Source: Eubacteriales Family XIII. Incertae Sedis bacterium (lineage in GTDB: Bacteria > Bacillota > Clostridia > Peptostreptococcales > Anaerovoracaceae). From it: a DNA stretch of 6,690 bases. The position numbers and the translations under genes were made by a program. Below the pieces are notes generated by a model that was not told where the DNA came from, did no database searches, and saw only the letters and a list, made by a program, of their open reading frames with translations. The stretch covers positions 1 through 6,690 of the forward strand of contig JAIRTJ010000013.1 in assembly GCA_031254995.1 (NCBI GenBank), written 5' to 3'. Of this stretch, positions 1 to 5,549 are shown piece after piece (within the stretch, counting starts at the first letter, position 1; every line of letters starts with the position of its first letter).

Positions 1-121
1 TCCTTTCTCCCTCGATACCGAAGAAATGTTGCAGGAGAGCCAAATGGCCTGAACTGCTGATCGGAAGAAATTCCGCCAAGCCCTGCGTGAGTCCCAACAA
101 AAACGCTTCAAATATTGACAT
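1..121 (-). CDS. uppP: Undecaprenyl-diphosphate phosphatase UppP/BacA, N-terminal fragment cut by the window edge
   Basis: Only the first 40 codons are present; the gene runs off the left edge. Translating the minus strand from the ATG at 121 gives a hydrophobic N-terminus containing QGLAEFLPISSSGHL, the signature of the UppP/BacA family. By alignment from memory with E. coli UppP, Q13 and E17 correspond to the (E/Q)xxxE catalytic pair and H26 to the essential His of the SSxGH motif. The family is an integral membrane phosphatase that converts undecaprenyl diphosphate to the monophosphate, recycling the lipid carrier for peptidoglycan and other wall polymers, and it can confer bacitracin tolerance. 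The start is supported by AAAGGA nine bases upstream. It lies 80 nt downstream of glpK on the same strand with no visible terminator between, so it is probably the distal gene of the lepA-hemW-glpK run. Confidence 0.93.
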   Translation of the reverse strand, partial: MSIFEAFLLGLTQGLAEFLPISSSGHLALLQHFFGIEGER

Positions 122-130
122 GGTACGCTA

Positions 131-136
131 TCCTTT
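131..136 (-). promoter_or_regulatory. Ribosome binding site of uppP
   Basis: AAAGGA on the minus strand, nine bases before the uppP ATG at 121. It is the only recognisable Shine-Dalgarno sequence among the four minus-strand genes on the left, and it fixes the uppP start. Confidence 0.7.
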
Positions 137-201
137 CGTTTCCCTGAGTTGAAATCCCCCGTCTCGCGCGTTGCGCGGCTGTTGCGATCGTATCGCGGAA
201 T

Positions 202-1758
202 CTAACCGGTCGTCTTCGTCCAACCGCGCGTTGCGCCAATGGATTTCGTCCATCCGGCCAAGAGCATTTCGCGCGTCTCGGGCCGCATTGACGGCAAGAA
301 GACGCGATCGAGATTGCGATTGTGCGCGATTTCCTCCGTATCTTCCCAGAATCCGCTCGTCAATCCGGCCAAATACGCCGCGCCCAATGCCGTCGTCTCC
401 GCATTCGCGGATCGCCGAACGGGTACACCGAGGACGTCGGATTGAAATTGCATGAGGAAATTGTTCGCCGACGCGCCGCCGTCCGCATTCAAGGACGATA
501 TCGTCATCGCATCGGAGCGCGAGACGACGCGCGCGCGCATTTCCTCGCTCGTTTCCATGTCGCTTTTCATAGCCTCAAGCAGGTCGAGGCTTTGATAGGC
601 GATGGATTCCAATGCCGCGCGTATTATGTGATATTTGTTCGCCCCGCGCGTCAGCCCCACGATGGCTCCCCTCGCATAGGGGTCCCAATGCGGCGCGCCC
701 AAGCCCACAAACGCGGGAACGAGATATACGCCGCAGGTGTCCGAGACCTTGCTTGCCATCCATTCCGAATCGGACGCTTCTTCGATTAGACGCATCTCAT
801 CCCGCAACCACTGCACGGCGGCTCCGGCCGCGAAGACGGAACCTTCAAGCGCGTAGGAAACCTTATCCTCCAGACCCCACGCGACGGTGGTCAAAAGACC
901 GTTTTCCGAGCGAATCGGCGTCTCGCCCGTATTCATGAGCATGAAACAGCCCGTTCCGTAGGTGTTCTTCACGTCGCCGGGCGCGAAACAGGTCTGCCCG
1001 AACAGAGAAGCTTGTTGATCTCCGGCCGCGCCCGCTATGGGAATCTCGCCGCCGAAGAGATCCGCGTCAGCGTATCCGTACATGCACCCGGAGGGTCGTA
1101 TCTCCGGCAACATCGACGCCGGAATTTCCAGGATGTCCAGGATTTCAGCATCCCATTTCAAATCGCGAATGTTGAAGAGCAGGGTTCTCGACGCGTTGGA
1201 AATATCCGTGACATGGGCGGCGCCCTTCGTGAGATTCCAGATCAACCACGTCTCCACGGTGCCGAAAAGCAGTTCTCCCGCTTCCGCCCGCCGTCGCGCC
1301 CCATTCACGTTGTCCAATATCCATCGAATCTTCGTTCCCGAGAAATAGGCGTCGACGAGCAATCCCGTCCGTTCCTTGAAAAATTCCTCAAGACCCCTCT
1401 TGCGCAGTTCGTCGCAATACTCGGCCGTGCGCCTGCACTGCCACACGATGGCATTGCAGACGGGTTCGCCCGTAGCCTTGTCCCAAACGATCGTCGTTTC
1501 GCGCTGATTCGTGACGCCGATCGCCGCGATATCGCGAAACGAGAGCGCGCCCTTCAAAAGCGCCTCCTGCGCGACATTGATCTGCGTCGAGCGGATTTCC
1601 ATCGGATCGTGTTCCACCCAACCGTCTCTCGGATAAATCTGGCGGAATTCCCGCTGCGCCGAACAAACCTGCGCGCCCTTACGGTCAAAGACGATGCAAC
1701 GCGAACTCGTCGTCCCCTGATCCAAAGCCATGATGTATTGTTCTTTTCCTTTATACAT
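202..1758 (-). CDS. glpK: Glycerol kinase (FGGY family)
   Basis: This 518-residue protein phosphorylates glycerol with ATP to sn-glycerol 3-phosphate in the cytoplasm, feeding glycolysis and phospholipid synthesis. It is recognised by ALDQGTTSSR (phosphate-binding loop, residues 11-20), GWVEHDP (46-52), NQRET (84-88, with R86/E87 matching the E. coli glycerol-binding R83/E84), Y138, the FGGY signature YFSGTKIRWILDN (138-150), GAAGDQQASLFGQ (243-255, with D247/Q248 as catalytic pair) and ADGGASANNFLMQFQSD (425-441). The ATG at 1758 was chosen because it gives the usual short lead-in before ALDQGTT. The frame is open ten codons further up, and another ATG at 1731 would trim the first beta strand. 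The start overlaps the hemW stop by 8 nt with no clear ribosome binding site, suggesting coupled translation. It has about 15 more residues than E. coli GlpK (502 aa) just before DGGAS. Asp233 sits where PTS-regulated homologues have the phosphorylated His. No glpF or glpD is next to it. Confidence 0.97.
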   Translation of the reverse strand: MYKGKEQYIMALDQGTTSSRCIVFDRKGAQVCSAQREFRQIYPRDGWVEHDPMEIRSTQINVAQEALLKGALSFRDIAAIGVTNQRETTIVWDKATGEPVCNAIVWQCRRTAEYCDELRKRGLEEFFKERTGLLVDAYFSGTKIRWILDNVNGARRRAEAGELLFGTVETWLIWNLTKGAAHVTDISNASRTLLFNIRDLKWDAEILDILEIPASMLPEIRPSGCMYGYADADLFGGEIPIAGAAGDQQASLFGQTCFAPGDVKNTYGTGCFMLMNTGETPIRSENGLLTTVAWGLEDKVSYALEGSVFAAGAAVQWLRDEMRLIEEASDSEWMASKVSDTCGVYLVPAFVGLGAPHWDPYARGAIVGLTRGANKYHIIRAALESIAYQSLDLLEAMKSDMETSEEMRARVVSRSDAMTISSLNADGGASANNFLMQFQSDVLGVPVRRSANAETTALGAAYLAGLTSGFWEDTEEIAHNRNLDRVFLPSMRPETREMLLAGWTKSIGATRGWTKTTG

Positions 1759-2929
1759 ATTCCGAAAACACCCGATTGGACAGGTCAAGGCCCAGACGAG
1801 TCAGACGCAGGATCCCGTCGCTGTGTTCCAACAATCCCCGTTCCATCAACATACGCGTCTCCTCGTTGTATATTTCCCAAAAATCCTTGCCGAAATGACG
1901 GCGAAACTGTTCGAGATCGATGCCCTCGGTTTTTCTGAGTCCGAGGAAAACGTATTCCGAGATATCTTCTCCGCGCGAGTTCTTATGGCTCCACGTCGTC
2001 ATCATGTCGTGATCGCAAGCCCCCATGTAATCATTCCAGACATCCGTATTGGCAAATCTGCGACCGCCCGCGTACGAATGCGCACCGAGCCCGACGCCGA
2101 GATAATCCTCCATAGACCAGTATTTCAAATTGTGACGCGACGCGAATCCGGGCTTCGCCGCGTTCGAAATCTCATAGTGAACATAGCCGGCTCCCTCGAG
2201 CGTTTCGATGGCGGCATGATACATCCTGCGATCGTCGATATCCGAAAGCGTCTCGAAACGGCCTCTCTCCATGTCGCCGAACAAAGGCGTCCCCTCTTCG
2301 ATCTGGAGACTGTAAAAGGAAATATGCTCGGGTTCCATTGCGACGGCGGTCTCGATATCCCGCTTCCACGTCTCCGGAGTCTCATCCGGCATTCCGAAAA
2401 TGAGATCGATATTGACGTTCTCGAAACCCACGTCGCGCGCAAGCGCGAAGGTTCGCAACGTGTCGCGCTCCGTATGGATGCGCCCCAGAAATTTCAGGGT
2501 ATCCGAATCGAATGACTGCGCGCCAATGCTGAGCCGCGTCACGCCGGCATTGCGATAGGCGGCCAGTTTATTCTCGTCCGCGGTTCCTGGATTGACCTCC
2601 AAACTCACCTCCGCGTCGTCGGCGACCCGAAAGCGCGAATAGACGGCATCCGCTATCTCGTCGATGATGGAAGGATCGACGAGGGACGGCGTACCGCCGC
2701 CGAAAAAGATTGTGTTAACCGTAAAATCATTTCCGTAAACCACGCTTTTTCCGACGAGCTCCATGATCAGCTGATTGGCGTAATACGCGTGCGCCTCGTG
2801 ATCATCGTTGGGAAAGGACAGAAAGTCGCAATACCTGCACTTCTTCGCGCAAAACGGCAGATGGACGTAAATGCCCAAGGAGCCTTTCTCGCGTCTTTTT
2901 GAGTTCCTTTCATTATTTATTGTCGTCAT
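1751..2929 (-). CDS. hemW: Haem chaperone HemW (radical SAM, HemN-like)
   Basis: This 392-residue radical SAM protein is often mis-annotated as oxygen-independent coproporphyrinogen III oxidase. HemW binds haem and delivers it to haem enzymes. The [4Fe-4S] motif C27-AKK-C31-RY-C34-DF has the HemW form; true HemN carries an additional nearby Cys. Further family motifs are FFGGGTPS (75-82), EVNPGT (111-116), RLSIGAQSFD (132-141), HYEISNAAKPG (251-261), the HNLKYW haem-binding motif (266-271) and GVGLGAHSY (278-286). A C-terminal HemN_C-type region includes EYVFLGLRKTEGID (325-338). The ATG at 2929 lies 17 nt inside the end of lepA and lacks a Shine-Dalgarno sequence. A TTG at 2878 would also keep all motifs but its AAAGG is too close. 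The lepA-hemW order is conserved in many Bacillota. Its 3' end overlaps glpK by 8 nt. Confidence 0.96.
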   Translation of the reverse strand: MTTINNERNSKRREKGSLGIYVHLPFCAKKCRYCDFLSFPNDDHEAHAYYANQLIMELVGKSVVYGNDFTVNTIFFGGGTPSLVDPSIIDEIADAVYSRFRVADDAEVSLEVNPGTADENKLAAYRNAGVTRLSIGAQSFDSDTLKFLGRIHTERDTLRTFALARDVGFENVNIDLIFGMPDETPETWKRDIETAVAMEPEHISFYSLQIEEGTPLFGDMERGRFETLSDIDDRRMYHAAIETLEGAGYVHYEISNAAKPGFASRHNLKYWSMEDYLGVGLGAHSYAGGRRFANTDVWNDYMGACDHDMMTTWSHKNSRGEDISEYVFLGLRKTEGIDLEQFRRHFGKDFWEIYNEETRMLMERGLLEHSDGILRLTRLGLDLSNRVFSEYV

Positions 2930-4712
2930 ACTTCAAAACCGCCGTGAACGCTTCCTGCGGAACCTCGACCGATCCGAAACTCCTCATGCGTTTCTTTCCC
3001 TCTTTTTGTTTTTCGAGCAACTTCTTCTTGCGCGAGATGTCGCCGCCGTAACACTTCGCGATAACGTCCTTCCGGTAGGCGCGCACCGTTTCCCTCGCGA
3101 TGACCTTCGCTCCGACGGAAGCCTGAATGGGTATCTCGAACTGTTGACGCGGAATGATTTCCTTCAGTTTCTCGCAGACAAAACGTCCGCGTCGGTAAGC
3201 TTTGGATTCGTGCACCAACATCGAAAACGCGTCCACCTGTTCCTTGTTCAGCAGAATATCCAACTTGACGATCTTCGACGGTTCGTATCTCGTGAATTCG
3301 TAATCGAGCGAGCCGTAGCCGCGCGTCTTGGACTTGAGCGCGTCGAAAAAGTCGTATATCACCTCGTTCAACGGCAACTCGTAATGCAGGAGAACGCGTA
3401 TTTCCGTGATGTATTCCATATGCAACAGCTTTCCGCGTCTGTCGCGGCAAAGCTCCATAACGGCGCCGACGTATTCCTTGGGGATCATGACGTCCGCCTT
3501 GACGATCGGCTCTTCGATTCGCGCGATGAATGCAGGATCCGGCAGATTTCCCGGATTTTGAATCATCCTGACCGAATCGTCCTCCATGACAACCCGGTAG
3601 ATGACGCTCGGCGATGTGGTGATCACGGAAAGATCGAATTCGCGTTCCAAGCGTTCTACGATGATCTCCATGTGCAGGAGTCCGAGGAAACCGCAACGAA
3701 AACCGAAGCCCAGGGCGGTGGACGTCTCCGGCTCAAACAGGAAGGCCGCGTCGTTGACCTGCAATTTCTCGATGGCATCCTTCACGCCCTCGTATTTCTC
3801 GCCCTCGGCGGGATAGACGCCGCAAAAGACCATCGGTTGCGCTTTTTTGTAACCGGGCAAAGCCTCTCGCGCGGGATCGTTCTCCAACGTGATCGTATCG
3901 CCCACCCGCGCGTCGGCCACCCGCTTGATCGCGGCGCAGATATAGCCCACCTCTCCGGCCTCGAGCTCGTCGACGCGAACGGGATTCGGCGCAAATACGC
4001 CGACTTCCGTCACCTCATAGCTCTTCTTACTGTTCATGAGACGAATGGCGTCGCCCAATTTCACGCGCCCGTCGAATACGCGCGCATATATGACAACTCC
4101 CCTGTAATTGTCGTAATATGAATCGAAGATCAGAGCTTTCAGCTTGGCCTCGCGATCGCCCTTCGGCGGAGGGATATTTTTGACGATGTCCTCCAAGACC
4201 GTTTCGATGCCGATGCCCTCCTTCGCGGAGATGAGGGGCGCGCCGCCCGCATCGATCCCCAAAATGTCCTCGATCTCTGCCTTTGCCTCGTCGGGATTCG
4301 CGCTCGGAAGATCGATCTTGTTCAGTACGGGCAAAATCTCCAAGTTCTCGTTCATGGCGAGATACACGTTCGCCAGCGTCTGAGCTTCGACGCCCTGCGT
4401 CGCGTCCACGACGAGCACTGCTCCGTCACAGGCGGCGAGGCTTCGCGAAACCTCATATGCGAAATCCACATGACCCGGCGTATCGATGAGGTTCAACACA
4501 TATTCGACGCCGTCCTTCGCCTTGTAGGTCAGCCGCGAGGTCTGCAATTTGATCGTGATGCCCCGTTCTCGCTCCAATTCCATATTGTCGAGAAATTGTT
4601 CCTTCATCTCGCGATCGGACACAGCGCCTGTGTATTCGAGGATGCGATCGGCGAGCGTGGACTTGCCGTGGTCTATATGGGCGATAATTGAAAAATTTCG
4701 TATGTTCTTCAT
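2913..4712 (-). CDS. lepA: Translation GTPase LepA / elongation factor 4
   Basis: This 599-residue ribosome-associated GTPase has the normal family length. LepA/EF4 acts in the cytoplasm on translating or assembling 30S/70S ribosomes; back-translocation and a role in 30S biogenesis have both been proposed. Visible G motifs are AHIDHGKST (G1, 11-19), GITIK (G2, 51-55), DTPGH (G3, 77-81), NKID (G4, 131-134) and SAK (G5, 162-164). The LepA-specific GFGFRCGFLGLLHMEI stretch is at 335-350. The C-terminus ISRKKKLLEKQKEGKKRMR leads into SVEVPQEAF, the distinctive LepA C-terminal domain. The ATG at 4712 gives the canonical MKNIRNFSIIAHIDHGKST. The frame extends upstream to a TTG at 4751 and an ATG at 4724, but those lie in the predicted promoter. 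No Shine-Dalgarno sequence precedes the start, and a good promoter ends only about 10 bp before it. The gene is divergent from rpsT. Confidence 0.98.
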   Translation of the reverse strand: MKNIRNFSIIAHIDHGKSTLADRILEYTGAVSDREMKEQFLDNMELERERGITIKLQTSRLTYKAKDGVEYVLNLIDTPGHVDFAYEVSRSLAACDGAVLVVDATQGVEAQTLANVYLAMNENLEILPVLNKIDLPSANPDEAKAEIEDILGIDAGGAPLISAKEGIGIETVLEDIVKNIPPPKGDREAKLKALIFDSYYDNYRGVVIYARVFDGRVKLGDAIRLMNSKKSYEVTEVGVFAPNPVRVDELEAGEVGYICAAIKRVADARVGDTITLENDPAREALPGYKKAQPMVFCGVYPAEGEKYEGVKDAIEKLQVNDAAFLFEPETSTALGFGFRCGFLGLLHMEIIVERLEREFDLSVITTSPSVIYRVVMEDDSVRMIQNPGNLPDPAFIARIEEPIVKADVMIPKEYVGAVMELCRDRRGKLLHMEYITEIRVLLHYELPLNEVIYDFFDALKSKTRGYGSLDYEFTRYEPSKIVKLDILLNKEQVDAFSMLVHESKAYRRGRFVCEKLKEIIPRQQFEIPIQASVGAKVIARETVRAYRKDVIAKCYGGDISRKKKLLEKQKEGKKRMRSFGSVEVPQEAFTAVLKYDDNK

Positions 4713-4722
4713 AACGAATATC

Positions 4723-4751
4723 ATTATAGCAGAGAAAAATATCCCTTGCAA
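4723..4751 (-). promoter_or_regulatory. Predicted sigma-70/sigma-A promoter of lepA (TTGCAA-17-TATAAT with extended -10)
   Basis: On the minus strand, TTGCAA at 4751-4746 is followed by a 17-bp spacer and TATAAT at 4728-4723. TG at 4731-4730 completes a perfect extended -10 (TGCTATAAT). The -35 matches the consensus at four of six positions. With the usual discriminator, transcription would begin near G4715, three nucleotides before the lepA ATG. The assignment rests on sequence match only. Confidence 0.72.
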
Positions 4752-4774
4752 TTAGGAGAATCCCGGCATATACT
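4746..4774 (+). promoter_or_regulatory. Predicted promoter of rpsT (TTGCAA-17-TATACT), sharing its -35 box with the lepA promoter
   Basis: On the plus strand the same self-complementary TTGCAA (4746-4751) is followed by a 17-bp spacer and TATACT at 4769-4774, a five-of-six match to TATAAT. There is no extended -10 on this side, so it should be weaker in the core than the lepA promoter. The predicted start near G4782 gives rpsT a leader of about 129 nt. Confidence 0.6.
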
Positions 4775-4830
4775 GTTACATGCGAAGTCGATCTCCGCGC
4801 GAGACTGCGACGACGCGAATGCGAAACCGT

Positions 4831-4872
4831 CCGATCGAGCGCGGGATGTATGAAATCGCGCGGTTTGATCGG
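4831..4872 (+). promoter_or_regulatory. Stem-loop in the rpsT leader
   Basis: An outer stem CCGATC (4831-4836) / GATCGG (4867-4872) encloses an inner stem GCGCG (4839-4843) / CGCGC (4857-4861). They are separated by an asymmetric internal loop (GA opposite GGTTT) and topped by a 13-nt loop. A competing pairing of AAACCG (4824-4829) with CGGTTT (4861-4866) would disrupt part of the inner stem. The element ends 29 nt before the rpsT ribosome binding site and has no T-tract, so it is not a terminator. S20 represses its own translation in E. coli, so an autoregulatory role is conceivable but unproven. Confidence 0.45.
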
Positions 4873-4900
4873 TTGAATGATACGCAAACGGGAACGGAAT

Positions 4901-4905
4901 GGAGG
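4901..4905 (+). promoter_or_regulatory. Ribosome binding site of rpsT, deciding the GTG start
   Basis: GGAGG lies five bases before the GTG at 4911 and overlaps the last base of the upstream in-frame ATG (4899-4901). That ATG therefore cannot be served by it, so the GTG is the start. Confidence 0.85.
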
Positions 4906-4910
4906 AAAGC

Positions 4911-5474
4911 GTGGCAAACATCAAATCAGCGAAAAAACGGATACGGGTGATCGAGAAAAAGACGCAACGAAACAGGCGGGTTAAATCTCGTTTAAAAGAG
5001 ATACTGAAAGATCTGGAAGCCGCCGTAGCGAATCGCGACAAGGAGACGGCTCGCGACAAGTTGGCTCTCGCCGAGAAAAAACTCATGCAGGCTGCGGCAA
5101 AAGGCACGCTTCACAAGAATACGGCGTCGCGGAAAGTCGCGAGAATCACTGCGGCGTTCAAATCCGCTTTCGGACAAGACGCCTTGCTCGAGAAGGCAAA
5201 CAAACCCGAAGCGCCGTTAAAATCCAAAGAAAAGAAAGCCTCGAAGCCCGAGGCTGTCGCTGATGTCGCAGAAGGCGATGCCGTCGAGGAAGCGGCGGAG
5301 AAGAAACCCGCCGCGCGCAAGCGTTCAACGAAGAAAGAATCGGTCGAGGAAGCCGAAACTTCTGCGGTCGAAGAAACGGACGCAATTGAGACGGAAGAAG
5401 CCGCGCCTGCGGAGGCGCAGGATGAGGCCGAGACCGCAGAAGCGGCCGAAGCCGACGAATCGTCCCAGTCCTGA
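4911..5474 (+). CDS. rpsT: 30S ribosomal protein S20 with a long low-complexity C-terminal extension
   Basis: Residues 1-88 are a standard S20: MANIKSAKKRIRVIEKK, the RNR basic patch at 20-22, and KGTLHKNTASRKVARI (64-79). S20 is a primary binding protein of the 16S rRNA 5' domain in the 30S subunit. The GTG start gives the canonical MANIKSAKK N-terminus and has a strong ribosome binding site. The protein is 187 residues, whereas S20 is normally about 85-90. The extra 99 residues (89-187) are low-complexity: a mixed Lys/Glu/Ala/Pro segment with several KK pairs (about 94-142), then a purely acidic Glu/Ala/Thr segment (143-187) with 18 acidic and no basic residues. The reading frame is uninterrupted and ends 30 bp before a strong terminator, so this is one polypeptide and not a fusion read across a lost stop to a recognisable domain. 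Its own promoter is divergent from lepA's. Confidence 0.96.
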   Translation: MANIKSAKKRIRVIEKKTQRNRRVKSRLKEILKDLEAAVANRDKETARDKLALAEKKLMQAAAKGTLHKNTASRKVARITAAFKSAFGQDALLEKANKPEAPLKSKEKKASKPEAVADVAEGDAVEEAAEKKPAARKRSTKKESVEEAETSAVEETDAIETEEAAPAEAQDEAETAEAAEADESSQS

Positions 5475-5503
5475 CATGATATAATTCCGAGACGGAAAAA
5501 ACT

Positions 5504-5533
5504 CCGGCGCGACCGAATGGTCGCGCCGGTTTT
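5504..5533. terminator. Bidirectional intrinsic terminator between rpsT and the DUF3048 gene
   Basis: A perfect 11-bp stem CCGGCGCGACC (5504-5514) / GGTCGCGCCGG (5519-5529) has a GAAT tetraloop. On the plus strand it is followed by TTTTCT, which terminates rpsT. On the minus strand the tail is AG followed by six T (5501-5496), which terminates the convergent lipoprotein gene whose stop is 20 nt away. Confidence 0.93.
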
Positions 5534-5549
5534 CTGTTCAGATCCGATC

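Noticed and set aside
186..198. GCGAT-CGT-ATCGC inverted repeat after the glpK stop
   Set aside because: The stem is only 5 bp and there is no T-tract on the minus strand, so it is not supportable as a terminator between glpK and uppP.
1012..1938. 308-codon plus-strand open frame antisense to glpK and the hemW end
   Set aside because: It is a shadow of two well-identified genes with no family motif; its Arg/Pro-rich composition is typical of antisense frames in GC-rich DNA.
2871..4121. 416-codon plus-strand open frame antisense to lepA
   Set aside because: It lies wholly over lepA and the hemW start, has no recognisable motif or domain and is explained by codon bias on the opposite strand.
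5406..5421. CCTGCG-GAGG-CGCAGG hairpin inside rpsT
   Set aside because: It lies within the repetitive GCG/GAG coding of the acidic tail, with no T-tract or nearby start; likely compositional.
5263..5484. Strikingly Arg/Lys-rich frame overlapping the rpsT tail in another frame
   Set aside because: Shifting the GAA/GAG/GCG-rich codons of the acidic tail automatically yields Arg/Lys/Pro codons, so the composition needs no coding explanation.
5477..5485. TGATATAAT, a perfect extended -10 just after the rpsT stop
   Set aside because: There is no -35-like hexamer at the right distance, and the strong terminator begins about 20 bp downstream, so it could make only a tiny hairpin RNA; probably chance.
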